From JBKECY01 sp047975025 (GTDB lineage Bacteria; Bacillota; Clostridia; Lachnospirales; Lachnospiraceae), in NCBI GenBank assembly GCA_047975025.1, contig JBKECY010000077.1, positions 1 through 22,173 on the forward strand: a stretch of 22,173 nt of DNA, given 5' to 3'. Every line of letters begins with the position of its first letter. Position 1 is the stretch's first letter. The notes below the pieces were generated by a model. That model did not search any database and was not told the DNA's origin. It saw only the letters and a list, made by a program, of their open reading frames with translations. Both the position numbers and the translations under genes were made by a program. Below are positions 5,692 through 13,313 of the stretch, in pieces.

Positions 5692-7230
5692 TTATTTCTT
5701 AATCAGCAGTGATTTTCCAGTCATTTCAACCGGTTGCGGCAACTGCATCAACTCTAAGAGCGTCGGTGCGATATCCGCCAGGTTTCCACCTTCCCGCAGC
5801 CCATAGGATGGATCTGCATTCACCAGGATAAATGGAACCGGATTTGTTGTATGTGCAGTAAAAGGCTCTCCGGTCGTGTAATCCTTCAGCTGTTCAGCGT
5901 TACCATGGTCGGCGCATATGAACATCTGTCCATTCACTTCTTTAATTGCTTCGACTGCCCGGCCAACGCAGGCATCAACTGCTTCCACTGCTTTGATGGC
6001 AGCCGGTTCTATTCCAGTATGACCGACCATATCGGGGTTCGCGAAGTTTATGATAATGACATCAAATTTCTGTGAACGAATCGCTTCTACAAGTTTATCA
6101 CAAACGATCGGCGCACTCATTTCAGGCTGCAGGTCATAGGTTGCAACCTTAGGGGATTTTACGAGGATACGCTCTTCTCCTTCATTAGGCTCTTCTACCC
6201 CTCCATTAAAGAAAAAGGTAACGTGTGCGTATTTTTCGGTTTCAGCAATACGCGCCTGTGTCAGGTGGTGTGCGCTGAGGTATTCACCCAATGTATTGTG
6301 AATCTCATCCTTTGTAAAAGCAACCAGTTTATGCCCAATGGTTTCGTCATAGTCAGTGAAGCACACAAATGTAAGCTCCGGGTGTTTTTTGCGCTCAAAA
6401 CCAGCAAAATCTGTGTCACAAAAAGCTCTGGTGATTTCCCGGGCACGATCCGGTCTGAAATTAAAGAAAATAAAGGAATCCTTATCTTCCACTGTTACAA
6501 CAGGAATCCCCTGCTTCGTTATGACAGTCGGCAAAATGAATTCATCTGTTTTACCTTCGTCATAGGAATGTGTGATACCCTCCAAAGCAGATGTGGCAGT
6601 TTCTCCAATGCCGGAAACAATCGCATTATAGGCAGCTTCAACACGATCCCAGCGATTGTCACGATCCATGGCATAGTAACGACCGGTCAGGGTTGCAATT
6701 TCACCAACCCCAATTTCGCGAATTTTACTCTCGAGTTCTTCCACATAAGATTTTCCGGAAGCCGGAGGTGTATCTCTGCCGTCAAACAGGCAGTGAATAT
6801 AAACTTTAGATACGCCCTGCTTCTTAGCCATTTCAAGCAATGCATAAAGATGCGTATTATGGCTGTGTACACCACCGTCTGACAACAGTCCCATCAAATG
6901 CACTGCCGTATCCTGCTGTTTGGCCTTCTCGAATGCCGTAACAAGTGCCGGATTTTCAAAGAAATCGCCGTCTTGTATGGATTTCGTAATACGGGTCAGT
7001 TCCTGATAGACAATGCGGCCTGCCCCCATATTCAGATGTCCTACTTCAGAATTGCCCATCTGACCTTCCGGCAGCCCAACAGCCAGACCACTGGCCTCAC
7101 CCTTAACAAACGGGCATTGTGACATCAACTGGTCAATGACAGGTGTCTTGCCTTCACATACTGCATTCGCTTCACAGTTATCATTTAATCCAAATCCATC
7201 AAGGATCATTAATACAGTTGGTTTTTTCAT
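5692..7230 (-). CDS. gpmI: Phosphoglycerate mutase, cofactor-independent (iPGM)
   Basis: This 512-residue enzyme interconverts 3- and 2-phosphoglycerate using two Mn ions and a phospho-serine. It belongs to the alkaline phosphatase superfamily. Visible motifs are VLMILDGFG with metal ligand Asp11, the catalytic Ser61 in GQMGNSEVGHLNMGAGR, FDGRDTPP, NFRPDRAREI, FANPDMVGHTG and ADHGNAE. The length matches the family (about 510). The frame continues four codons to an ATG at 7242, but ATG 7230 has GGAGGACTGT directly before it. It is the last of the gap-pgk-tpiA-gpmI group, 60 bases after tpiA. Confidence 0.97.
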   Translation of the reverse strand: MKKPTVLMILDGFGLNDNCEANAVCEGKTPVIDQLMSQCPFVKGEASGLAVGLPEGQMGNSEVGHLNMGAGRIVYQELTRITKSIQDGDFFENPALVTAFEKAKQQDTAVHLMGLLSDGGVHSHNTHLYALLEMAKKQGVSKVYIHCLFDGRDTPPASGKSYVEELESKIREIGVGEIATLTGRYYAMDRDNRWDRVEAAYNAIVSGIGETATSALEGITHSYDEGKTDEFILPTVITKQGIPVVTVEDKDSFIFFNFRPDRAREITRAFCDTDFAGFERKKHPELTFVCFTDYDETIGHKLVAFTKDEIHNTLGEYLSAHHLTQARIAETEKYAHVTFFFNGGVEEPNEGEERILVKSPKVATYDLQPEMSAPIVCDKLVEAIRSQKFDVIIINFANPDMVGHTGIEPAAIKAVEAVDACVGRAVEAIKEVNGQMFICADHGNAEQLKDYTTGEPFTAHTTNPVPFILVNADPSYGLREGGNLADIAPTLLELMQLPQPVEMTGKSLLIKK

Positions 7231-7253
7231 ACAGTCCTCCATACTAAAGAATA

Positions 7254-7278
7254 AAGGGCGAACAATAAGCCCGCCCTT
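7254..7278 (-). terminator. Small hairpin between tpiA and gpmI
   Basis: AAGGGCG (7254-7260) pairs with CGCCCTT (7272-7278), a 7-bp stem with an 11-base loop. The minus-strand tail TATTCTTTAG is only partly T-rich. It is more likely an attenuator or mRNA-stability element than a full stop, since gpmI has no obvious promoter of its own. Confidence 0.4.
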
Positions 7279-7290
7279 CTCCTGCTTTAC

Positions 7291-8043
7291 TTATTTATTG
7301 TAATTGACGATTTTTCCAAAATCTGGTTTCAGGGAAGCGCCGCCTACAAGACCGCCGTCAATATCCGGCTGTGCAAATAACTCTGCTGCTGAATCAGCTG
7401 ATACAGAACCGCCGTACTGAATTCTGACAGCTTCAGCTACTGCTGAGTCATAGATTTCTGCAATCGTAGCACGAATGGCTGCACATACTTCCTGTGCCTG
7501 CTCAGTTGTTGCCACTTTACCTGTACCGATAGCCCAGATTGGCTCATACGCGATTACAGCTGTTGCAGCCTGTTCTGCTGTTACATCCAGAAAGGCGATT
7601 TTGATCTGCTGACGAATAAAATCGATTGTAACACCCTGTTCTCTTTGTGTCAGTGATTCTCCACAGCATACGATAGGAGTGATACCATGCTCGAAAGCTT
7701 TTTTTACTTTTGCATTAACAGTCTCGTCTGTTTCCGCAAAATATTCTCTTCTCTCAGAATGTCCAAGGATAACATATTTTACACCAACATCTGTCAGCAT
7801 ATTAGGTGCAATTTCACCTGTGTACGCACCGCTTTCTTCATAATACATATTCTCGGCGGCCACTTCGATGTTAGAGCCTTTGGCTGCCTCAAGTACTGGG
7901 ATGATATCAATGGCCGGTACGCCAAATACTACATCCACATCCTCGTTTGCTACTAATGGTTTTAATGTGTTTACAAGTGCCACTGCTTCAGAAGGTGTCT
8001 TATTCATCTTCCAGTTTCCTGCTATAATCTTTCTCCTTGCCAT
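7291..8043 (-). CDS. tpiA: Triosephosphate isomerase
   Basis: A 250-residue TIM-barrel enzyme that interconverts dihydroxyacetone phosphate and glyceraldehyde 3-phosphate. Catalytic residues are Asn10 and Lys12 in AGNWKMN, His95 in VILGHSERR and Glu167 in AYEPIWAIGTG. The phosphate-binding IQYGGSV and GLVGGASL stretches are present. The frame is open 14 codons upstream, but ATG 8043 follows GGAGG and begins the conserved sequence. It lies 22 bases after pgk and is expected to share its transcript. Confidence 0.97.
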   Translation of the reverse strand: MARRKIIAGNWKMNKTPSEAVALVNTLKPLVANEDVDVVFGVPAIDIIPVLEAAKGSNIEVAAENMYYEESGAYTGEIAPNMLTDVGVKYVILGHSERREYFAETDETVNAKVKKAFEHGITPIVCCGESLTQREQGVTIDFIRQQIKIAFLDVTAEQAATAVIAYEPIWAIGTGKVATTEQAQEVCAAIRATIAEIYDSAVAEAVRIQYGGSVSADSAAELFAQPDIDGGLVGGASLKPDFGKIVNYNK

Positions 8044-8065
8044 TTTTCTTTCCTCCATTAATTTT

Positions 8066-9271
8066 TTATTTATCATCTGCGGCATCTACGCCAGGAAGTA
8101 CTTTACCTTCCAAAAATTCAAGTGAAGCTCCGCCACCCGTAGAAATATGTGTCATTTTGGAGCCAAATCCCAGAATATTTACTGCGGCTGCTGAATCGCC
8201 GCCACCAATGATCGTTGTTGCTTCCGTCTCTGCAAGAGCCTTGGCTACTGCAATCGTTCCTTGTGCCAGCTGTGGATTCTCGAACACACCCATTGGGCCA
8301 TTCCATACCACTGTTTTGGCTGATTTCACTGCCTGTGCATATTCCTCAGCTGCTTTTGTACCAATATCAAGTCCCATCTTACCTTCCGGCATAGCGTCAG
8401 ACATGACATTTTCAACATCAATTTTGGCATCGATCGGATTCGGGAAAGAAGCCGCTACTGCACTGTCTACCGGCAGCAGCAATTGCTTGCCAGCATCCTC
8501 TGCCTTTTGCAGCATTTCTTTGCAATACTCAAGCTTTGTATCATCTACAAGAGAAGAGCCCACTTCATAACCTTTTGCTTTCAGGAAAGTAAAAGCCATA
8601 CCACCGCCGATGATTAATGTATCACATTTTTCGATTAGGTTAGAGATAACATTAAGCTTATCAGCTACTTTCGCACCGCCTAAGATTGCTACGAACGGTC
8701 TCTGTGGGTTATTAACAGCATTTCCGAGGAAATCAATTTCCTTCTGCATTAAATAGCCAACGACATTAACCGGAACAAAATTTGTTACGCCAACATTGGA
8801 GCAATGTGCTCTGTGTGCCGTACCAAATGCATCGTTTACGAAAACATCAGCGATAGAAGCAAGATCCTTGCTGAATTCTTCACCATTTTTAGTCTCTTCT
8901 GCACGATAACGAGTGTTTTCCAGAAGAATGATCTCGCCTTCTTTCACTGCAGCAACAGCTTCTTTGACATTATCTCCGATGACGCGGTCATTGGGTACAA
9001 ATGTAACCGGCTGTCCCAGTAATGCGCTAAGACGTACAGCTACCGGTGCCAGTGACAGCGCCGGTAAAGGCTCGCCCTTGGGCTTTCCTAAATGTGAGCA
9101 CAAAATCACTTTTCCGCCATCTGCAACAAGTTTTTTAATCGTTGGTAATGCCGCAATCAAACGGTTCTCGTCTGTGATGCTTCCGTCTTTCAACGGTACA
9201 TTGAAATCACATCGTACCAGAACACGTTGTCCTTTGACATTAATATCATCAACTGATTTTTTATTTAACAT
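8066..9271 (-). CDS. pgk: Phosphoglycerate kinase
   Basis: The 401-residue enzyme transfers phosphate from 1,3-bisphosphoglycerate to ADP in glycolysis. Both Rossmann-like domains are intact. The N-terminal substrate-binding domain has RVLVRCDFNVPLKDG, CSHLGKPKG, LLENTRYRAEE and NDAFGTAHRAH; the C-terminal nucleotide domain has ILGGAKVADKL, GGGMAFTFLKA, WNGPMGVFE and IIGGGDSAAA. The length is standard. ATG 9271 follows AGGAGGTCGT. It sits between gap and tpiA; a strong hairpin upstream suggests that its level relative to gap is controlled by partial termination. Confidence 0.97.
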   Translation of the reverse strand: MLNKKSVDDINVKGQRVLVRCDFNVPLKDGSITDENRLIAALPTIKKLVADGGKVILCSHLGKPKGEPLPALSLAPVAVRLSALLGQPVTFVPNDRVIGDNVKEAVAAVKEGEIILLENTRYRAEETKNGEEFSKDLASIADVFVNDAFGTAHRAHCSNVGVTNFVPVNVVGYLMQKEIDFLGNAVNNPQRPFVAILGGAKVADKLNVISNLIEKCDTLIIGGGMAFTFLKAKGYEVGSSLVDDTKLEYCKEMLQKAEDAGKQLLLPVDSAVAASFPNPIDAKIDVENVMSDAMPEGKMGLDIGTKAAEEYAQAVKSAKTVVWNGPMGVFENPQLAQGTIAVAKALAETEATTIIGGGDSAAAVNILGFGSKMTHISTGGGASLEFLEGKVLPGVDAADDK

Positions 9272-9311
9272 ACGACCTCCTGATCCCCTAATGGTTGGTA
9301 TGATATAAAAT

Positions 9312-9344
9312 AAGCAGGTTCGGTCCAGACGACCGAACCTGCTT
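9312..9344 (-). terminator. Strong hairpin between gap and pgk
   Basis: AAGCAGGTTCGGTC (9312-9325) and GACCGAACCTGCTT (9331-9344) form a perfect 14-bp stem with a five-base loop. On the minus strand the tail is ATTTTATATC, so it can end the gap transcript. I see no confident promoter in the 40 bases between it and the pgk ribosome site, so some read-through, or RNA cleavage, is likely. Its opposite-strand tail is TAGTTATACG. Confidence 0.8.
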
Positions 9345-9387
9345 TAGTTATACGTTTCTCTGCGTGTACCTTTGCATTGTATTTGAT

Positions 9388-10398
9388 TTACAGACTTGCA
9401 AGATGTTTGATAGAACGTACCATCTGGCTAGTATAAGAGTTTTCATTGTCATACCATGAAACCACCTGTACCTGAGTCTTGCCACCTTCAATTGGAGATA
9501 CCATTGTCTGTGTAGCATCGAAAAGTGAACCGTAAGTAATTCCGATAACATCTGAAGAAACAAGCTCTTCTTCTGTGTATCCAAAAGACTCATTTGAAGC
9601 AGCTTTCATAGCAGCGTTGATCTGCTCTTTCGTAACTGTTCCGTCTACTACTGCTACAAGGATTGTTGTAGAACCTGTAGGAACCGGAACACGCTGTGCA
9701 GAACCGATTAATTTGCCATTTAAAGCAGGGATAACAAGACCGATAGCTTTAGCTGCACCTGTGCTGTTCGGAACGATATTAACAGCAGCCGCACGAGCTC
9801 TTCTTAAATCACCTTTTGGGTGAGGTCCGTCAAGTGTCATCTGATCACCTGTGTAAGCGTGAATCGTTGACATAATTCCGCTTTCGATAGGTGCTAAATT
9901 ATTCAAAGCATTTGCCATAGGTGCAAGGCAGTTTGTTGTACATGACGCTGCTGAAATAATTGTATCTTCTGATTTCAATGTGTCATGGTTAACATTGTAA
10001 ACAACTGTAGGAAGGTCATTTCCTGCTGGTGCAGAAATCACTACCTTCTTAGCGCCTGCTGTAATGTGTGCAGATGCAGAAGCTTTTGAAGTAAAGAAAC
10101 CTGTACACTCAAGTACAACGTCTACTCCAAGCTCTCCCCAAGGAAGATCTTTAGGATCTCTTTGAGCGTAGATTTTGATGGTCTTTCCATCAACAGTAAT
10201 GGAATCTTCTCCGGCAGAAACTTTGTCAGCCAAAGCGTATCTTCCCTGTGCTGAATCATATTTAAGCAAGTGTGCTAACATTGCTGGGTTCGTTAAATCG
10301 TTAATTGCAACTACTTCATACCCTTCGGCACCAAACATTTGTCTGAAAGCAAGGCGTCCAATGCGACCGAAACCGTTGATTGCTACTTTTACTGCCAT
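9388..10398 (-). CDS. gap: Glyceraldehyde-3-phosphate dehydrogenase, type I
   Basis: The 336-residue NAD-dependent enzyme oxidises and phosphorylates glyceraldehyde 3-phosphate. The NAD-binding start is VAINGFGRIGRLAFRQ, with Asp34 in AIND, which favours NAD. The catalytic Cys153 is in SAASCTTNCLAP and His180 in STIHAYTGDQ. The C-terminal SWYDNENSYTSQMV is typical. ATG 10398 has AGGAGG upstream. It has its own near-consensus promoter and is followed by a strong terminator-like hairpin before pgk. Confidence 0.98.
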   Translation of the reverse strand: MAVKVAINGFGRIGRLAFRQMFGAEGYEVVAINDLTNPAMLAHLLKYDSAQGRYALADKVSAGEDSITVDGKTIKIYAQRDPKDLPWGELGVDVVLECTGFFTSKASASAHITAGAKKVVISAPAGNDLPTVVYNVNHDTLKSEDTIISAASCTTNCLAPMANALNNLAPIESGIMSTIHAYTGDQMTLDGPHPKGDLRRARAAAVNIVPNSTGAAKAIGLVIPALNGKLIGSAQRVPVPTGSTTILVAVVDGTVTKEQINAAMKAASNESFGYTEEELVSSDVIGITYGSLFDATQTMVSPIEGGKTQVQVVSWYDNENSYTSQMVRSIKHLASL

Positions 10399-10468
10399 GA
10401 TTAATTCCTCCTATGAACTAACTATATTCTCATACAAAGATTGTTAAATATACAACAACCCATCACTC

Positions 10469-10497
10469 ATTGTACCCAATTTAATGCAAAATTTCAA
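10469..10497 (-). promoter_or_regulatory. gap promoter
   Basis: On the minus strand TTGAAA (10497-10492) and TACAAT (10474-10469) are 17 bases apart. This predicts a 5' leader of about 65 bases before the gap ATG. I do not recognise a CggR-type operator in it. Confidence 0.75.
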
Positions 10498-10555
10498 GGA
10501 GATTTTAAAATAAAATTTGAGAAACATCATTTTTAGTGTAAGTTCTAAAAATCTG

Positions 10556-10564
10556 TGATATACT
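10556..10564 (+). promoter_or_regulatory. Extended -10 promoter for the PHP gene
   Basis: TGATATACT is an extended -10 (TGn followed by TATACT). A -35 is poor at the expected distance (GTGTAA). The ribosome site AAAGGAG follows at about 10601-10607. Confidence 0.5.
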
Positions 10565-10612
10565 AAGTAAAAATCAAGTATTTTTATGTAACATTTTACT
10601 AAAGGAGAGGCT

Positions 10613-11425
10613 ATGTCGAAAATAATTGGTGACTATCATCTGCATACAAACTTCTCAGCGGACAGTGATGCAGCTATGGAAGAAATGGTTCAGCGTGCAA
10701 TACATGCCGGTTTGGAGCAGCTCTGTTTTACAGAACATATGGACTATGATTTTCCCGAGCAGTATGCCCTGGACTTTCATCTTAATACAGAAAAATACTA
10801 TGAGTCTCTGCTGCAAATGCAGCAGCGTTACAAAGATAAGATTCTGCTCCTGTTTGGTGTGGAATTAGGATTGCAGCCTCATATCGCCGAGTTCTACTCT
10901 CATTACGTAACAGAATACCCTTTTGATTTTGTGATAGGTTCCACACATCTGGTGGATCGCATGGACCCTTATTACCCGGAGTTTTTTGAAGGGCGCTCAA
11001 CCTTTGCTGCCTATACCCGCTATTTCGAGACTTTGCTTGCAAATTTACAGACATATGCGGGATTCGATGTGCTTGGTCATCTGGACTATGTCATCCGCTA
11101 TGCAAAAGATACGAGCTATACATACACCTATGCGGATTTTTCCGGTCTTATTGATGAAATACTGAAGACAGTATTACATAAAGGGATTGGAATCGAACTA
11201 AACACTTCCGGTTTCAAGTATGGACTTCAGGCACCGCATCCTAGTGTGGAGGTTCTGAAACGGTATCGTGAGCTGGGCGGTGAAATTATTACCGTCGGTT
11301 CCGATGCACATCATCCTGACTATGTGGCAGCTTCTTTCGAAAAAGCCCGCAGTCTGCTAAAAGACTGCGGGTTTGCATATTATACGATGTTCCAAAAAAG
11401 GAAAGCCGAATTTTATCCACTATAA
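10613..11425 (+). CDS. PHP-family histidinol-phosphatase-like hydrolase
   Basis: The 270-residue protein is a PHP-domain metal-dependent phosphoesterase of the HisJ/HisK type, which removes phosphate from histidinol phosphate. Candidate metal ligands are His9 and His11 (DYHLHTNFS), Asp17, His42 (FTEHMD), Glu84 (GVELG), His112 (GSTHLVD), His156 (GHLDYV), and Asp231 and His233 (VGSDAHH). No other histidine genes are nearby, so the substrate is unproven and it could be a more general phosphatase. ATG 10613 follows AAAGGAG. The final Leu codon CTA and stop TAA overlap the dnaJ stop on the other strand, and a minus-strand terminator lies in its last 80 bases. Confidence 0.85.
   Translation: MSKIIGDYHLHTNFSADSDAAMEEMVQRAIHAGLEQLCFTEHMDYDFPEQYALDFHLNTEKYYESLLQMQQRYKDKILLLFGVELGLQPHIAEFYSHYVTEYPFDFVIGSTHLVDRMDPYYPEFFEGRSTFAAYTRYFETLLANLQTYAGFDVLGHLDYVIRYAKDTSYTYTYADFSGLIDEILKTVLHKGIGIELNTSGFKYGLQAPHPSVEVLKRYRELGGEIITVGSDAHHPDYVAASFEKARSLLKDCGFAYYTMFQKRKAEFYPL
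11341..11371 (-). terminator. dnaJ terminator embedded in the PHP coding sequence
   Basis: CCCGCAGTCT (11346-11355) and AGACTGCGGG (11362-11371) form a perfect 10-bp GC-rich stem with a six-base loop. On the minus strand the stem is followed by CTTTTTC, the layout of an intrinsic terminator for dnaJ. The same bases encode ARSLLKDCG near the end of the plus-strand PHP protein. Confidence 0.75.
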
Positions 11426-12472
11426 AAGTTCCTGAAATCTACGCAGTGCCTCCTGCTGTTCCTCAGTGAGATTCTGCGGAATATAGGTAGTAACCACTAC
11501 ATAGTGGTCACCGCGGCCCCCAATCTGCGGCGGTTTGGTCAGTCCCTTATTCTCCAGACGGACTCTGCTCCCGCTCTTAGTTCCTGGAGGAAGTTCGTAT
11601 TCTATAATCCCTTCGATTCCAGCGATACGAATTACACCACCAAGTGTCATGGTCGCAAAATCTACAAACACTTCTGAGTAGATATGGTAGGATTGAATTG
11701 TAAATTCCCTGTTCTCGCGCAAAAGTATGACGACCAGAAGATTTTTGTCAGGAAAAATCGGTGTCTTGGGTCGGTCCGACTCCGGTGTGATGATATCTTC
11801 CAGAAAAAAGAACTGATGCTCATATGCACCTGCCGGAATCTTAACTTTAAAATCCCATTCCTTTTCTATATATTCCAGACCTTTACAAGTCGTACATGTC
11901 TCGACCGGAATCTTACCTGTCCCCTTGCATCTGTGACAGTATGTCTGGGTACGCGTACGTTCTCCCCATGCCATCTCAAATATCGTCTTGGTTCCGGAAC
12001 CATTGCAGTCCGGACACGTCTGCAGGCTGAACTCAGGATTCCCCTGACAATCGGGACAAGGCTGCCTCGTCTTAAAGTGCAGCTCTTTTACCACATCATG
12101 CAGTGTTTCTTCCAACGTAAGATAGAGTGCCACACGTACACTCTTTGGAGGCGGAGCCTCTTCCTTGTAGGCTTTGGAGCGATTCGTGCAGGCACCGCAG
12201 TGTTCCGCGTCTTCCTCCTCCTGATAGCTGGCATGGCTCCCCGCTGCTCTTGCGCTCTTTTGATAAAAGTCATGCCCCCAGTAATCGTACTCTTTTCTTG
12301 ATTCTTCATCCGACAGAACAGAATAGGCTTCTGCAATTTCCTGGAATTTTTTTTGTGTCTCTTCGTTATTAGAATCAGGATGATATTTCTTAGCAAGCCG
12401 CCGATAGGCTTTTTTTATTTCGGCAGGTGCGGCATCCGGCTGCACCCCGAGTATTGTATAGTAATCTGCCAT
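11420..12472 (-). CDS. DnaJ-type co-chaperone, variant without G/F region
   Basis: The 350-residue protein has an N-terminal J domain (1-65) with HPD at 31-33, a zinc domain (about 139-200) and a C-terminal substrate-binding region (about 205-335). Four CxxC pairs are present (139/142, 153/156, 179/182, 193/196); the middle two have the full CxxCxGxG form, while the outer ones read CPDCQGNP and CTTCKGLE. The usual Gly/Phe-rich linker is replaced by an acidic, Pro-ending segment (about 66-110) that contains an extra pair, CGAC at 92-95. J-domain proteins recruit and stimulate DnaK. No grpE or dnaK is nearby, so this may be a second, specialised DnaJ. It has its own promoter; no CIRCE repeat is visible. 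Confidence 0.85.
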   Translation of the reverse strand: MADYYTILGVQPDAAPAEIKKAYRRLAKKYHPDSNNEETQKKFQEIAEAYSVLSDEESRKEYDYWGHDFYQKSARAAGSHASYQEEEDAEHCGACTNRSKAYKEEAPPPKSVRVALYLTLEETLHDVVKELHFKTRQPCPDCQGNPEFSLQTCPDCNGSGTKTIFEMAWGERTRTQTYCHRCKGTGKIPVETCTTCKGLEYIEKEWDFKVKIPAGAYEHQFFFLEDIITPESDRPKTPIFPDKNLLVVILLRENREFTIQSYHIYSEVFVDFATMTLGGVIRIAGIEGIIEYELPPGTKSGSRVRLENKGLTKPPQIGGRGDHYVVVTTYIPQNLTEEQQEALRRFQELL

Positions 12473-12496
12473 TGATTATCCTCCGCTATTTACTAC

Positions 12497-12525
12497 AGTA
12501 TAAGATAAACAGGCAGTATATGCAA
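12497..12525 (-). promoter_or_regulatory. Promoter of the dnaJ-type gene
   Basis: TTGCAT (12525-12520) and TATACT (12502-12497) on the minus strand are 17 bases apart. The GGAGG ribosome site follows about 15 bases downstream. No HrcA (CIRCE) operator is seen. Confidence 0.7.
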
Positions 12526-12545
12526 TAGGACAGCTTGCAGGAGAA

Positions 12546-13196
12546 TTATAGCAAGATGTGATAGTCCAATGTTGGCAGCTCAGCTATTACCTGATGGGCA
12601 ATGGTAAGATTCTTATTGATTGTCCTCGGTGTAACTCCAGCCAGACGAACTGCAATCGTCGCTGTAATGGCAAGCAGATCCTGAAATTCCGGATCCTCCG
12701 CCTTAATCTGCGTATTCTGCTCCAGCAGCTCTATACATGCTCCTTGCTCCGCCAGAAGGCACCATTGATTATATTGTGCCGTAGTATCCAGATGCATACT
12801 TTTTATAAAATCCAGCTGTCTCTTATGCATCCGTTCCGCAACCGACTGCGGCAGCAGACCGGCATGGCTGATTTCCAAGAGAAAACTTAAGAGTTTGGGA
12901 TCACTGTGAAAATGTGTCATCATAAGCTGATGAATTACAATATGCTCCTGCAGACTATTCTGCATCTGCTCTCCTGCATGCTCGCTGACAAAACCGGAGA
13001 CATTTTTATAAAAATCCAGATAAATGGTATCAATAAATTCATTTTTCTTGAAGTAGTAATTTACCAGCCCAATAGGAACATGTGCTTTTGATGCTATCAT
13101 TTGAATCGTCGTTTTCTTGTAGCCATTCTCGTAAAGCAATTGCTTTGCAATTGTTAGAATATTCTTTTTTGTTTCTATACCTTTTGGATACTGCAT
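12546..13196 (-). CDS. TetR/AcrR-family transcriptional regulator
   Basis: The 216-residue protein has an N-terminal TetR helix-turn-helix (about 8-55): KKNILTIAKQLLYENGYKKTTIQMIASKA, recognition-helix region VPIGLVNYYFKKNEF. The remaining helical part is a variable ligand-binding and dimer domain whose ligand cannot be read from sequence. ATG 13196 has a GGTGGT-like ribosome site about ten bases upstream. No efflux pump or other common partner is adjacent; the neighbours are the sulfite-reductase-like gene and the dnaJ-type gene, both on the same strand but with separate promoters. Its target is unknown. Confidence 0.9.
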   Translation of the reverse strand: MQYPKGIETKKNILTIAKQLLYENGYKKTTIQMIASKAHVPIGLVNYYFKKNEFIDTIYLDFYKNVSGFVSEHAGEQMQNSLQEHIVIHQLMMTHFHSDPKLLSFLLEISHAGLLPQSVAERMHKRQLDFIKSMHLDTTAQYNQWCLLAEQGACIELLEQNTQIKAEDPEFQDLLAITATIAVRLAGVTPRTINKNLTIAHQVIAELPTLDYHILL

Positions 13197-13242
13197 ATTT
13201 CATCTACCACCTTTTGTACTATTTTTGTTTTATACTAAATCT

Positions 13243-13271
13243 ATAATAATACGGCGGATTCGAAAAGTCTA
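13243..13271 (-). promoter_or_regulatory. Candidate tetR-family gene promoter
   Basis: TAGACT (13271-13266) and TATTAT (13248-13243) on the minus strand are 17 bases apart. I see no clear palindrome around it, so autoregulation is not supported by the sequence alone. Confidence 0.5.
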
Positions 13272-13313
13272 ATCACGAATTTACAGTGGTAACGGTAAAA
13301 AATAGTAATATTC

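Noticed and set aside
6223..6882. 219-codon plus-strand open frame opposite gpmI
   Set aside because: It is antisense to a fully conserved enzyme, lacks a ribosome site and shows no recognisable protein features.
8037..8570. 177-codon plus-strand open frame opposite pgk
   Set aside because: It mirrors the codon pattern of pgk; the Ala/Ser/Pro-rich product is typical of antisense frames.
10399..10612. Riboswitch or small RNA between gap and the PHP gene
   Set aside because: The region is AT-rich with divergent promoters; I found no conserved stem or known aptamer pattern.
12473..12545. Heat-shock CIRCE operator before dnaJ
   Set aside because: No TTAGCACTC-N9-GAGTGCTAA repeat is present, only a standard promoter.
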